From the NCBI RefSeq assembly GCF_000330885.1, contig NC_020059.1:1-64000 (forward strand): DNA of 64,000 nucleotides, written 5' to 3'. Positions 30,001 through 39,011 of this stretch are shown here, piece by piece. Source of the stretch: Rhizobium tropici CIAT 899 (GTDB taxonomy: Bacteria; Pseudomonadota; Alphaproteobacteria; Rhizobiales; Rhizobiaceae). Numbering within the stretch: the first letter of the stretch is position 1; every line of letters begins with the position of its first letter. The notes beneath the pieces were generated by a model that ran no database searches, had not been told where the DNA came from, and saw only the letters and a program-made list of their open reading frames with translations. A program made the position numbers and the translations under genes.

Positions 30001-30614
30001 TCGCCGAGATCGAGCACATAGTCGAAAGCTCGCGCCAGTTCGGCATCGCCATGCGGCGTCGTTGCCGTCAGCAAGGCACGGCGCGCATCGTCCAGCAGGA
30101 CTTCGGCAGCGCGGTCGTCGAGAACGGAGAAATGCCCGGCGACGTTTGCTTCAAGCGGAAATTGATGCAGCAAAGCCTCGCAGAAAGCATGGATGGTCTG
30201 GATCTTCAGTCCGCCAGGTGTTTCCAGCGCCTTGGCAAAGAGCCGGCGTGCCTCGGCGAGCTTGAAGATATCGGGCTCCTTGCCTTCGATATCGGCGATG
30301 CGTTTCTTCAGCTCCTCGTCCGGCATCGTCGCCCAGGCGGCAAGCCGATCGAAGACACGGTTCGACATTTCGGACGCTGCCGCCTTGGTATAGGTGAGGC
30401 AAAGGATCGCCGAGGGCCGCGCACCTGCTAGAAGCAGGCGGATCACACGCTGCGTCAGCACATGCGTCTTGCCGGAGCCGGCGTTGGCCGAAACCCAGGC
30501 CGAGCGTTCGGGGTCGGAGGCGATCGACTGCTGGATGGTCGTCCAGCTGATCCAGACGCCGGGATCGTCGCTGTCGGGCAGGGTGGCGATGTCGTCGGCG
30601 GAAAAATCACTCAT
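27048..30614 (-). CDS. addA: double-strand break repair helicase-nuclease AddA
   Basis: The UvrD-like helicase and nuclease subunit of AddAB, which resects double-strand breaks for RecA. It is 1188 residues. Walker A is SANAGSGKTHVL (residues 42-53), followed by CLTYTKAAASEM, LVDEAQDTSPIQWRV, FAVGDEKQSIYSFQGA, TVHASKGLEAPIVFLVD, YVGMTRAADRLI, and the C-terminal PD-(D/E)XK nuclease with DDRVVILDYKTNRV. The start ATG 30614 overlaps addB by 8 bases; an upstream in-frame extension within addB is not used. Confidence 0.95.
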   Translation of the reverse strand: MSDFSADDIATLPDSDDPGVWISWTTIQQSIASDPERSAWVSANAGSGKTHVLTQRVIRLLLAGARPSAILCLTYTKAAASEMSNRVFDRLAAWATMPDEELKKRIADIEGKEPDIFKLAEARRLFAKALETPGGLKIQTIHAFCEALLHQFPLEANVAGHFSVLDDRAAEVLLDDARRALLTATTPHGDAELARAFDYVLDLGDESGLETLLGDIVANRNAIRRFTEAAERKGGIEAALLARLGLTPGETETSIAEQYWPLPGLLGATLELYLTLADEKGGAKAQEVAYALRLAKREADPLARAEILEKAMLTAKGEPKSDSQFFVKAMLADAPALADAVAEARAHVVACRDRLKLMRMYRATHAALILADRLNRDYEELKKRRSQLDFEDLITRTADLLTKKDVGPWIHYKLDQGIDHILVDEAQDTSPIQWRVIQSLAEDFFSGDSARPTLRTIFAVGDEKQSIYSFQGARPERFSEESDRTRRRVAASGQQFSSIRLPLSFRSTADVLGAVDHVFTSPENARGLSALNEPVVHRSSRIGHPGAVDLWETISPEPAAREEDWTAPFDSTPESAPAAILARRMAHMIGNLIGRETIIEKGKARFIEAGDILVLVRKRDSFVNALTRALKRRGNIPVAGADRLVLTSHIAIQDLLALGRFLLLPEDDLSLCALMKSPLFDLSEEDVFAVAAYRDDEESVWSHLQRFAVDGHDRFSQVVERLRTFLALSRSLPVHDFYARVLGSFGGRRKFLARLGTEVSDILDEFLTFTLDHETSGLPGLQSFISTLELEAPTVKREQDKGRNEVRIMTVHASKGLEAPIVFLVDSGGKAFTHTHLPKLRLIETGKDEIPLPVWVPVSALANSLTQADTARLQALAEEEYRRLLYVGMTRAADRLIICGYRGIRENADTWQAMISAALRGDELRCTQKTFTGPDGDWQGLSWRVAQVQLEFETAREHEKRSERAGLPDSLNRPLPPQRSLPRPLSPSGVGTVIDEEADDLLVTSALFGEKAKSDRALQKGRFIHRMLQTLPEIAPEERADAARRYAERAARLWPPAEQGALVKSVMALLSHPDLQGTFSTHAQAEVSIMGTLKLGGQSYAVSGRIDRLADLDDRVVILDYKTNRVPPAEESSIPFAHKAQLAIYREILSPLYPGKRVDCMLVYTENASIYTLSDRALALALAELETK

Positions 30615-33600
30615 CGCCGCCGCCTTCCTGCTCGGTCTCTGCCGTCGACCATTCCGAAACGCGGGCGAGGTGATCGTAATCCCCGCCATATTCAAACTGC
30701 TGGGCCGGAATCAGCCGCGAGGAAAAACCCTTCTCGCCCGATTGCAGCAGCGAAACGAATTTCACCAGCTGGTCCATTGATTCCTGCGCGAGATCCATAG
30801 CCGACTTCGTTTCCGTCTTGCCGCCGCGGCTGGAATGCTCGTTGTTGACTTGGTCGACCTTGAAGCGATCGCCGGGCCGCAGCCGGACATAAAGCAGGTT
30901 TTCCGGCACCAGTGCGCCAATATTGCGGAAGGCGCCTGCCTTCAGCGCATAGGCTTCCAGCGCCAGCTGTGGATCGAGCAGCGCGCGCGCCTGTGGCGGG
31001 GAGGGATTGTAGCCGGTCTTATAATCGATGAGGTCGGCGCCCTTGTCGCTCTTGATATCGATGCGGTCGGCAACGCCCGTCAGACGAATGCCGATCGGCT
31101 CGATCTCGACGCCAGCCGGCACTTCCGTGGCCGTTTTGCGCACGTCGGGCCGTCGTTCCGCTTCCCAGTCAAGGAAGGCCCGCGCCACTTCGCGGAAACG
31201 CGGGCGCCAGACGCTGTCGATGTGAACAGGCAGCCGCTCGGCATCGAAAAGCTCCGCAATGATGCGATCCATAGCGAGCGCCGCATCCGGTGTGCCGGCA
31301 ATATGCCCTTCGCGGACGAAGCGATCGATGATCTTGTGGTAGAGCGTGCCGCGCTCGGCCGGCCCGGGATCACGGTTGAACGGATCGACCGGATCGAGCC
31401 GCAGCACCCGCCGGGCATAGATCGAATAGGGATCGCGCCGCAGCCGCCCCACCTCGCTGAAGGAATAGCTTTTCGGCTGCAGCTCTGCAGGCGGCTTCGG
31501 CGCCGGCCGCAGTGCCGGAGCCTGGTTTTCACCCTCGTCGATCATCGCAGCCCAGTGGCGATACTGGTCGCCGCGTGCCTTCATGGCGTCTTCCAGTTCC
31601 TTGCCGCCGAGTGCGATCAGCCGCTGCAGCCAGCGTGAGGCGACCGTCGGCGTCGAACCCTGGCGCAGGGCCCGGGAATAGATCAGATCGCGGGTGCCGT
31701 TCGCCATTTCGAAATCGTGCGCAAGCTGGCCGATGCGGCGCTCCGGCGGCTCCAGACCAATCTCGGTCTTCATACTGCGTGAAATGAAGGGATTGTTTGC
31801 CGTCTGCCCTGGCCAGGATCCTTCGTTCAACCCGCCGAGGATCAGCGTATCGACGCTCTGCAGGCGCGCTTCCAGCGTACCGAAGATGAAGAGGCGGGGA
31901 TGGCTGAGCGCTCGTGGCTTCACCGCCTGACCCACGCAGAGTGCTGCCATGATGTCGATCCACTGCACGCCATCGGCTTCAAGCTGGCCGTCGGTTTCGA
32001 TGACGTCCCGAAGGAGGCTGGCAAGCGTATCTCCCGCCTCGCCGGACCAGAGGCCTGCCAGACTGCCACGCTCGTCGATGGCTGCGGCTTCCAGGGCGCG
32101 GCCGGTACGCTCCGCCCAATCCGAAAGTGTGAGGAGACCCTCTGACGCGGGCAGGGAAAGCGCCGATACCAGCGGTTCGCATGCCGCAGTCACTCGCTGG
32201 GCAAGCGCCCGCGCATGCTCGATGGCCTCGGACGGCAGCGCTTTGCGCCATTGCGGCGCATGGCGGTCATCGGCCTGCTCCGCTACGCGGTCGTCCAGCA
32301 GGGTTTCCAGCCTGCCGATGTCGATGTTGTCGACGCCACCCCTGAGCGCCAGGATCTCCAGCGCATCGACACCGGGTTGACGGATCTCCTCGGGCAGGCC
32401 GAACAAGGCGAGAGGATGCTTGAGCAGTGAGACGACGGCAACGGGATCGCCGGGGCGAAGGGATGCTTCCAGCAACAATTGCAGCAGCGTGCCCTGGGGC
32501 GTGGCGTTCAGCGGCGTACCGGCCGAATCGTCGGCGGTGATACCGAAGCGGGCAAGCTCCGCTGTCACACGCCGCGCGAGATTGCGGTCGGGCGTAATCA
32601 AGGCCGCCTGGCTTTCGCCGCCGTTGCGGCCGGGCTTCTCCAGCGCCAGCCGTAAGGCGATGGCGATCGCGGTCGCCTCCTCGCGCTCGTTGGCCGCTTC
32701 GATCAGCGTCACGTCGGCGAATGCGTCCGCTATCGCATCGGGAGGGAGCGTCTTGCGCCAGCTTCCCCAGCCGCTCGTCGCCTTGGCCGGCGCCAGCGCA
32801 CGCGACAGGATCTGCGCCCGCATCTGCATGGTTTCAGCCGCATCCGCGATGGATTCGACATCGCGCCGCGTGACCTGCAACCGTTTCAGCAGCAGCGAGA
32901 GACCATATTGCGGATGGCTGCGAGTCGTCGGATCGGCTCTTTCGCCGATGGATGTCTCCGGCGCCACGAGCTGCCAATCCTCTTCCGGCATCGCAAGATC
33001 GAGGCCGGGCAGCACGATCACGCCTTGTGGCAAGGCAGCGACCGCTGAAATCAACTCAGCCGTTGCCGGCACTGAGCCCGTCGAGCCTGCTATGATAACC
33101 GGCCCTGGATGCCGCATCCTGGAGATGCGCTGCGCCTCGGCGCGCAGAATGGCATTGCGGTTGCGGGCGGGCGAGGACTTTCCGAGTTCTTCAAGACGCG
33201 CCGGCCAGAAGGCGCTGGCGATTGCCAGGAATTCTGTTGTCAGCTGCCACCAGAGCGCATGATCCTCCGCGCTGAGATTGGCAAGCTCGCTCCATTCGCG
33301 GTCCTCGGTCTCCAGCGAATCAATGAGTTCGGCGAGATTGCGCGCGAGCCAAATTGCATCCGCCGGGCTTGCCGGCGCCACCAGCGGCGAATCGGAGTGA
33401 ATATCGCGCACGATCTGCGGCAGCTTGTTGCGCCAGGCAAGGATCAGCCGGGCGAGTTCCAGCAGTCGGGCGGTATTGGCAAGCGGCTGCGCCAGATCGG
33501 CCGTTTCGGGCAGTGCTTCTTCGAAATAGCCGCTGTCGTCATCGGTCTCGCCGAGTGGGCGAATGACCGGCAGGATGGCGGCACGGCCGCCGAGCAAGTC

Positions 33601-33798
33601 GACGAATTCCGAACGCAGCGCGCGCGCTGCGCGCCGCGTCGGCAGAAAGATGCTGACCTTGGCAAGCGACAGCGGGTCCGCCGGATCGTGACGGAAATGC
33701 TCGGTCAGCCGGCCATCGCAAAGCGCTGTCGCAAGCGTTTTCAGGAAGGGCAGACCTGCCGGAATCGTCAGAATGCGTTGCCGGTGTCCGCCCGCCAT
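30607..33798 (-). CDS. addB: double-strand break repair nuclease subunit AddB (alphaproteobacterial type)
   Basis: The second AddAB subunit, 1063 residues from ATG 33798. It is an inactivated-helicase-like protein with a C-terminal nuclease: DPVDPFNRDPGPAERGTLYHKIIDRF, ERRP, GVADRIDIKSDKGADLIDYKTGY. Unlike Firmicute AddB it has no cysteines in the C-terminal third, so the four ligands of the known iron-sulfur cluster are missing. There is also no obvious Walker A in the N-terminus. A TTG at 33810 would add four residues. It is 4 bases after the MurU-like gene. Confidence 0.9.
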   Translation of the reverse strand: MAGGHRQRILTIPAGLPFLKTLATALCDGRLTEHFRHDPADPLSLAKVSIFLPTRRAARALRSEFVDLLGGRAAILPVIRPLGETDDDSGYFEEALPETADLAQPLANTARLLELARLILAWRNKLPQIVRDIHSDSPLVAPASPADAIWLARNLAELIDSLETEDREWSELANLSAEDHALWWQLTTEFLAIASAFWPARLEELGKSSPARNRNAILRAEAQRISRMRHPGPVIIAGSTGSVPATAELISAVAALPQGVIVLPGLDLAMPEEDWQLVAPETSIGERADPTTRSHPQYGLSLLLKRLQVTRRDVESIADAAETMQMRAQILSRALAPAKATSGWGSWRKTLPPDAIADAFADVTLIEAANEREEATAIAIALRLALEKPGRNGGESQAALITPDRNLARRVTAELARFGITADDSAGTPLNATPQGTLLQLLLEASLRPGDPVAVVSLLKHPLALFGLPEEIRQPGVDALEILALRGGVDNIDIGRLETLLDDRVAEQADDRHAPQWRKALPSEAIEHARALAQRVTAACEPLVSALSLPASEGLLTLSDWAERTGRALEAAAIDERGSLAGLWSGEAGDTLASLLRDVIETDGQLEADGVQWIDIMAALCVGQAVKPRALSHPRLFIFGTLEARLQSVDTLILGGLNEGSWPGQTANNPFISRSMKTEIGLEPPERRIGQLAHDFEMANGTRDLIYSRALRQGSTPTVASRWLQRLIALGGKELEDAMKARGDQYRHWAAMIDEGENQAPALRPAPKPPAELQPKSYSFSEVGRLRRDPYSIYARRVLRLDPVDPFNRDPGPAERGTLYHKIIDRFVREGHIAGTPDAALAMDRIIAELFDAERLPVHIDSVWRPRFREVARAFLDWEAERRPDVRKTATEVPAGVEIEPIGIRLTGVADRIDIKSDKGADLIDYKTGYNPSPPQARALLDPQLALEAYALKAGAFRNIGALVPENLLYVRLRPGDRFKVDQVNNEHSSRGGKTETKSAMDLAQESMDQLVKFVSLLQSGEKGFSSRLIPAQQFEYGGDYDHLARVSEWSTAETEQEGGGDE

Positions 33799-33802
33799 CG
33801 GC

Positions 33803-34534
33803 TCACGCAAACGCCCGGAAATTCCGGATCGTTTCCTCCGCTTCCCCGACCGCCTCCGGCGTGCCGACAGTCAGCCAGTGGCCGTCGAGCATCGTGCCAT
33901 AGAGCCGGCTCTTGGCGATTGCCTTGTCGAAATAGATGTTGATGTTGAAGGCATTATCGGGCGCATCGTCTAGAAAGGATGGCTTCATGGCGAAGGCGCC
34001 GGCATAGACAACACCGTTATATGGGTTGTCGCGATAGCGCGTGAGCCGCCCATCGTCAGCCATGCTGAAGTCATTCTTGCCATTGTGGCCCGTGGTCCGT
34101 TCCAACTCAACGCAGAGCATAGCCATATCCATGCGCCGGTCGTCGTAGAATCCGGCTAAGCGTTCCAGGTTCGTCGGAATGCCGGGCTTCTCGCCGATCC
34201 AGAACAGGTCAGCATTCATGACAAACACCGGATCGCGGCTCAACAGCTTCAGCCCTTTGACGAGGCCGCCGCCATTGTTCCTCAGCGCGTCCCGCTCGTC
34301 GGAAATCAGGATTTCAAGACCGCGATAGCTGCGCAGATGCGCCTCCATTTGGTCGGCATGGTGATGCACATTCACGACGGCCCGCTCGACACCTGCCTGC
34401 ACCAGCGCATCCAGCGTATAGTCGATCATCGGCTTGCCGGCGATCTTCACCAGCGGCTTCGGGATGGTGTCGGTGATCGGCCGCATGCGGGTTCCAAGCC
34501 CCGCGGCCAATACCATGGCTTGCTTGATGGTCAT
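33803..34534 (-). CDS. MurU-like sugar-1-phosphate nucleotidyltransferase
   Basis: A 243-residue nucleotidyltransferase with the signature AMVLAAGLGTRMRPITDTIPKPLVKIAGKPMIDYTLDAL. It resembles MurU, which makes UDP-MurNAc from MurNAc-1-phosphate in peptidoglycan recycling. That role is supported by the AmgK-like kinase domain in the next upstream gene. The start ATG 34534 begins at the conserved core; ATG 34570 would add 12 residues. It is in the divL-tsaE/amgK-murU-addB-addA operon. Confidence 0.82.
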   Translation of the reverse strand: MTIKQAMVLAAGLGTRMRPITDTIPKPLVKIAGKPMIDYTLDALVQAGVERAVVNVHHHADQMEAHLRSYRGLEILISDERDALRNNGGGLVKGLKLLSRDPVFVMNADLFWIGEKPGIPTNLERLAGFYDDRRMDMAMLCVELERTTGHNGKNDFSMADDGRLTRYRDNPYNGVVYAGAFAMKPSFLDDAPDNAFNINIYFDKAIAKSRLYGTMLDGHWLTVGTPEAVGEAEETIRNFRAFA

Positions 34535-34607
34535 TTCGTCTCGAACTTTCGATTCATCTCTTCTTTCCATAGCACAAGGCCGGAAAGCCGTCGCGGGGCC
34601 TGGTTCG

Positions 34608-36119
34608 CTAAGCCCGGCCGATCCCCGCCTTCTCGCACCATTCGCGCAAGGGTGCGAGCGCTTCATGCTCAAAGGCGATAGCAAGATAGGCGAGCGTGCG
34701 CGGCATGTGCTTCAGATAACCCGGCTTGCCGTCACGCTGCAAGAGCCGCACCCAGAGGCCGGCGAGCTTGCAATTGCGCTGCGCCGACATGATCGCCCAA
34801 CTCTTCAGGAATTTCGCCTCGTCGAAGCCGCCTTGGGCGTGGCGGAGCGCGAGGTAGTCAGCCAGCATCTGGTCATGCAGATCGCGCTCGATCGTCACGC
34901 GCGCATCCTGCACCAGCGACGCGACGTCATAGGAGGTCGGCCCGATCATTGCATCTTGGAAATCGATGATGCCGACACGCTTTATGCCCTGTTCATGCGC
35001 CCGCCAGATGATGTTTGGCGAATGCATATCGCGCAGTAGCAGGTTCTTTTCCGCGTCGCCGAGCTGATCGATCAGTCTGTCCCAGATCGCCAGATAGTCG
35101 GCCCGTTCCTCGTCGCTTGCCGGCGTGCCGCGCCTCCAGGGCAGATGCCAGTCGAGCAGCAGCCGCGCTTCCATCTTCATGGCGGTCCGGTCGAAATCCG
35201 GAATGTGATGGATGTGATCCGGCGTGACGGGGATATCGCGAGGAATGGAGAGACTGTGCAGATGCGCAAGGCAGGCGACGCTGGCGCGATAACGCTCGGC
35301 GATCGGCTTGCCGTCCGCATCGAGCACGCCGTCGGTGCCGAGATCCTCGATCAGAAGAATGCCGAGATCGTAGTCGGCGGCGAAAATTTCGGGGGCGGCG
35401 AAGCCGTTTTTGCTGAGAACATTGGCGATCGCCACAAAAGGGTAGGTATCCCAGGCGAGATGGGCGACCTTGGGATAGGGCTTGCCGTCAAGCACCGGGG
35501 GCCCTTCCGGCAGCCGTGGCCAATCCATCAGGATCACGCGGCCGCTGCCGTCGGCAGGAAAAAGAGACTCGTAAGCCCGCAGCGAGGCGTCGCCGGTGAG
35601 GAAACGTCTCGCGGCACCGCGATAGCCATTTGAATCGAGAAAGGCGCGTATAGCCAATACGCGTTCGATGCGTGTTATCTGCTTGGCCGGTGCCGTGAGG
35701 ACGGCGCGCCGTCCTTCGCCCTCATGCGTCAGTTTGAGATCGATGCGTTCCTTCGGCAGCTCGCCCTCGGCCATTTCGGGCCACTCGACAAGGCAGATGC
35801 CGGTCTGGAGCGCCTCGTCGAAGCCGAGCTCCGTCAACTCACTTGGGTCGCCGAGACGATAGAGATCGAAATGCGAGACCGGGATGCGCAGCTCATAGGA
35901 TTGCACGAGGGTAAAGGTCGGGCTCGGCACGTCCAGTTCGGCATCGTCGGCCATGGCGCGCAGCAGCGCGCGGGCGAGCGAGGATTTTCCCGCGCCGAGA
36001 TCGCCCGACAAAGCCAGACAGTCGCCGACCTTCAGGGCCAGTGCCAGATCTTCGCCGAGCTGGGCTGTGGCGGCGTCATCTGCGAGGAAAAGGGAAATGC
36101 TGGTCTCTGAGGCTGTCAT
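34608..36119 (-). CDS. TsaE-AmgK fusion: tRNA t6A-modification ATPase plus sugar kinase domain
   Basis: A 503-residue two-domain protein. Residues 1 to about 150 are TsaE, the ATPase used for N6-threonylcarbamoyladenosine in tRNA, with GDLGAGKSSLA (Lys45) and SPTFTLVQSYE, HFDLYRL and VEWPE. Residues from about 160 to 490 are a phosphotransferase of the APH/AmgK type, with catalytic RDMHSPNI (Asp364, Asn369) and IDFQDA (Asp386). AmgK in Pseudomonas and Caulobacter phosphorylates MurNAc or GlcNAc at C1 for MurU. Starts at ATG 36119, overlapping the divL stop by 4 bases (ATGA). Confidence 0.85.
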   Translation of the reverse strand: MTASETSISLFLADDAATAQLGEDLALALKVGDCLALSGDLGAGKSSLARALLRAMADDAELDVPSPTFTLVQSYELRIPVSHFDLYRLGDPSELTELGFDEALQTGICLVEWPEMAEGELPKERIDLKLTHEGEGRRAVLTAPAKQITRIERVLAIRAFLDSNGYRGAARRFLTGDASLRAYESLFPADGSGRVILMDWPRLPEGPPVLDGKPYPKVAHLAWDTYPFVAIANVLSKNGFAAPEIFAADYDLGILLIEDLGTDGVLDADGKPIAERYRASVACLAHLHSLSIPRDIPVTPDHIHHIPDFDRTAMKMEARLLLDWHLPWRRGTPASDEERADYLAIWDRLIDQLGDAEKNLLLRDMHSPNIIWRAHEQGIKRVGIIDFQDAMIGPTSYDVASLVQDARVTIERDLHDQMLADYLALRHAQGGFDEAKFLKSWAIMSAQRNCKLAGLWVRLLQRDGKPGYLKHMPRTLAYLAIAFEHEALAPLREWCEKAGIGRA

Positions 36120-38695
36120 TCTGCTGCGACGGAATGAGGCAATTCAGCTGAAGGAATCCGGCAGGTGACCGTCGTTCCCTTGCCCGGCTGGCTTTCGATC
36201 GAAACCTCGCCCTCATGCAGGCTGACGAAGCTTTCGACGATGGAAAGGCCGAGGCCGGCACCGCTGCGCTTGCCACCCTTGCCGCCGGAGGCGAAGCGGT
36301 TGAACACCGCATTGATCAAATCCTCCGGGATGCCTGGACCTTTGTCGGCAACCGAGAAAACGAAATCCGTGCTCTCGCGCCCGCATTTCAAGGTGATCGT
36401 CGATCCCTCGGGCGCGAAATTCGCGGCATTGGTCAGAAGCTTGAGCAGGATCTGCTTCAGCCGCTGCTGGTCGGCGACGATAGAGCCGAGATGGGCCGGC
36501 ACTGTGATTTCAAGCATCACGCCGCTTTCCTGCAGCCGGTCGGCGATCTGCATGGAGACTTCGTCGAGCAGATCGGAGAGCACGATCTCGGAATAGTTCA
36601 GCCGCATGATGCCGGCGTCGAGCGTCGCGAGATCAAGGATGTCGTTGACCAGCGTCAGCAGCACGGAAGAAGAGGTCGAGATATGGTCGATATATTCGGC
36701 CTGACGCTCGTTCAGCGAGCCGATGCCCGGCGTTTTCAAGAGGTCGGTGAAGCCTATGATGTTTGTGAGCGGCGAACGCAGCTCGTAGGAGACGTGCTGG
36801 ACGAAATCGTTCTTCAGCTCGTCCGCCTTCAGCAGCGCTTCGTTTTTCTCGGTCAGGGCGCGTTCGGCGCGCACACTGTCGGTCTTGTTGACGAAGGTCA
36901 GCATGGTCTGCGCATTCGGCAGCGGAATGACGGCGTAATCGAGCACCAGATTGGAATAAAGCTCCAGTGTGCCCTGCGATGAGGGCCGCTCGTCGTCGAA
37001 GCTGGTGATCTGCTCGGCAAACCGCTTCCAGCCATCAGGCCGGTCATAGGAAGGTGCGCATGCCTCCGCCAGGGTCTGGATATGCGTGCCGGGCTTGGCC
37101 TGTGCCTCGGTAATGTTCCAGAGAATGCGGAACGCGGGGTTCGACAGGCGGATGCGGCCATCGGGACCGAAAACGGCGACGCCTTCGGAAAGATGGTCAA
37201 TGGTCTCGCCCTGAACCTTGACCAGCGTGTTGTAGCGCGTTTCGAGATCGACCTGCTCGGTCAGGTTCTCGAATACCCAAGTAGCGCCGCCCTGCGGATG
37301 CGCGGTTGCGAAAACCTTGAGAATCTGACCGTTGGGGAGATGCCAGAGATCGGTCTGCGTGTCGAGCGCGCGATAGACCGAAAGGACGTCGTCCTTCCAG
37401 GTCTTCCAGTTCAGCTGTTCCGGCAGCTTCTTGGCGCCGCGCAGCCGGTCCAGGAGCTCGCTGTTGTCGGGTCGTTTCTCGAGGAAGGCGATATCGAGTT
37501 CCCAGAGCTGGACGAAGGCCTGATTGTAGAATTGCAGCCGTCTGTCGCCATCGAAAATCGCAACCGGTGTCGCGAGATGGTCGAGGGTTTCGGCGTGGCT
37601 CTTCAGCGTACGGGCAAGCTCGGCGCGAACCGCTTCCGCTTCAGAAATATCGATCGCAATGCCGGCGGAGCCATTCGGCGACCTGACATCGACAACGTCG
37701 AAAAAGGTGCGGTTGCCGTGTACGACGGTCGAAATCTTGTCGTGGAAGGGCGACTCCGGCGTGGCGGCTGCCCGAATGCGTTCGCGAGCCACGGTCGTCA
37801 GGAATTCCCGTCCCTCGCGCACGGCTTCATCTGTCGAAACCGCTTCCACGGCCTCGCCATAGGCCTGATTGACCCAGGTGAGCTTGCCTTCCGCATCGCG
37901 CTGCCAGACCGGCAGGTCGATGGCATCGAGCAGATTCTGGAACGCGGAGATCGAGGTCATCAGCCGGTCGCGCTCGATCTTCAGCTCGGCGAGTTCGGCG
38001 CGCAGATTGTTAAGCGCAATGAAGCGGACAAAGGCGCGTCCGCCGGAAATGCGGCCCTGCGCTTCCAGAATCTCGTCGCGGTTGGTTTCGACCACCATGT
38101 CGAAGCTCTGGCCGCTGCCGCGCAGTTTGTCGATCGCCTTGTCGAGCTCGCCGGCCGACCATGATTTCAGCCAGCGGCCGAAGGCGAGGAATTCATTGTC
38201 CTGCGGCGCGCCCGTCTCGACCGGCAGCTGGCCGAGCAGCTCCGGCCGAGCATTCTGGCCATCCCAGATGACGATTCGGCGGTTCTTGTCGGCAATCAGC
38301 GCCTGATATTGCGAAATACGCTGATTGGCATCCGAAAGGGCCGTGCGGATCTCGCGGCTTTCGCTTTCCATATTCCCGCGCTGCCGAACCATCCACATGG
38401 TCGACAGGAGTGCGGCGGAGATCACGCCGATGATAACGGAGAAGACGGCCATTTCCGAGGAGGTGAAGAGGCGCATGCTCGCCTGCGCGGCGTCATTGCC
38501 CTGCGCAAGAACGGGTCCGGCCAGACCGGTCAACAGGCCGCCGAAAACGCTGAGCCGCAGCAAGCGGTTCAAGCGCGCCAGCCGACCTTCGCCCTGCTTC
38601 GTTTTTGCCGAAAGCCAATATTCACCGCCCTGCAGCAACAGCGTCGCCGCTCGGCGTAACGCTGGCTGATGCAGGTTGTCTTCCCCTTCAAACAT
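36116..38695 (-). CDS. divL: DivL-like PAS sensor kinase with Tyr in place of the phosphoacceptor His
   Basis: An 859-residue membrane sensor kinase. There are hydrophobic segments at about 47-65 and 82-103, then three PAS-like regions (around 250, 380 and 510), and a C-terminal HisKA/HATPase region. The phosphoacceptor box reads HVSYELRSPLTNIIG, with Tyr637 where His is normal (codon at 36785-36787 on the forward strand reads GTA). The ATP-binding N, G1 and G2 boxes are intact (NAANFAPEG, DKGPGIP, GAGLGLSI). In Caulobacter DivL carries a Tyr there and works with CckA and DivK. It is the first gene of its operon. Confidence 0.85.
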   Translation of the reverse strand: MFEGEDNLHQPALRRAATLLLQGGEYWLSAKTKQGEGRLARLNRLLRLSVFGGLLTGLAGPVLAQGNDAAQASMRLFTSSEMAVFSVIIGVISAALLSTMWMVRQRGNMESESREIRTALSDANQRISQYQALIADKNRRIVIWDGQNARPELLGQLPVETGAPQDNEFLAFGRWLKSWSAGELDKAIDKLRGSGQSFDMVVETNRDEILEAQGRISGGRAFVRFIALNNLRAELAELKIERDRLMTSISAFQNLLDAIDLPVWQRDAEGKLTWVNQAYGEAVEAVSTDEAVREGREFLTTVARERIRAAATPESPFHDKISTVVHGNRTFFDVVDVRSPNGSAGIAIDISEAEAVRAELARTLKSHAETLDHLATPVAIFDGDRRLQFYNQAFVQLWELDIAFLEKRPDNSELLDRLRGAKKLPEQLNWKTWKDDVLSVYRALDTQTDLWHLPNGQILKVFATAHPQGGATWVFENLTEQVDLETRYNTLVKVQGETIDHLSEGVAVFGPDGRIRLSNPAFRILWNITEAQAKPGTHIQTLAEACAPSYDRPDGWKRFAEQITSFDDERPSSQGTLELYSNLVLDYAVIPLPNAQTMLTFVNKTDSVRAERALTEKNEALLKADELKNDFVQHVSYELRSPLTNIIGFTDLLKTPGIGSLNERQAEYIDHISTSSSVLLTLVNDILDLATLDAGIMRLNYSEIVLSDLLDEVSMQIADRLQESGVMLEITVPAHLGSIVADQQRLKQILLKLLTNAANFAPEGSTITLKCGRESTDFVFSVADKGPGIPEDLINAVFNRFASGGKGGKRSGAGLGLSIVESFVSLHEGEVSIESQPGKGTTVTCRIPSAELPHSVAAE

Positions 38696-38717
38696 AAGAG
38701 GTCTGTCTCCGTCCTTC

Positions 38718-38829
38718 AGAGCATGATGCCGAAAAGTGTAAGCGGTTTTCGGATGACATCATGCTCTCTCATCTGATTGTGGAGCGGATTCAGATTTTAG
38801 GTCGAACAGACCTAAAATCATCCGGCTCT
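38718..38829 (-). repeat. RIME1-like intergenic mosaic element, copy 2
   Basis: A 112-base element in the opposite orientation to the copy at 8258-8370. AGAGCATGATG and CATCATGCTCT flank CCGAAAA/TTTTCGG, and a second palindrome ATTTTAGGTC/GACCTAAAAT follows. It lies upstream of divL. The rest of the 38696-39011 gap is the ahcY terminator and unassigned sequence. Confidence 0.8.
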
Positions 38830-38945
38830 ACTGTGCCGCATCCTGACAAGACATCCCATTTTCATGGCTCCGGGCATGCCCGGTTCGTCACGAATCAAGT
38901 GTAAAAACAATACTGCCTAGGAGAATCCGGGGGAAGGGAGCTGGC

Positions 38946-38982
38946 TAAAAAATAAGCCCCGGCATTTGTCAATGCCAGGGCC
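38946..38982 (-). terminator. rho-independent terminator after ahcY
   Basis: GGCATT (38961-38966) and AATGCC (38971-38976) with flanking GCCCC/GGGC form the stem on the reverse strand, with a T-run (A-run at 38947-38952 on the forward strand) after it. Confidence 0.85.
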
Positions 38983-39011
38983 ACAAGATGTTGTGGATAC
39001 TGTTTTAATAA

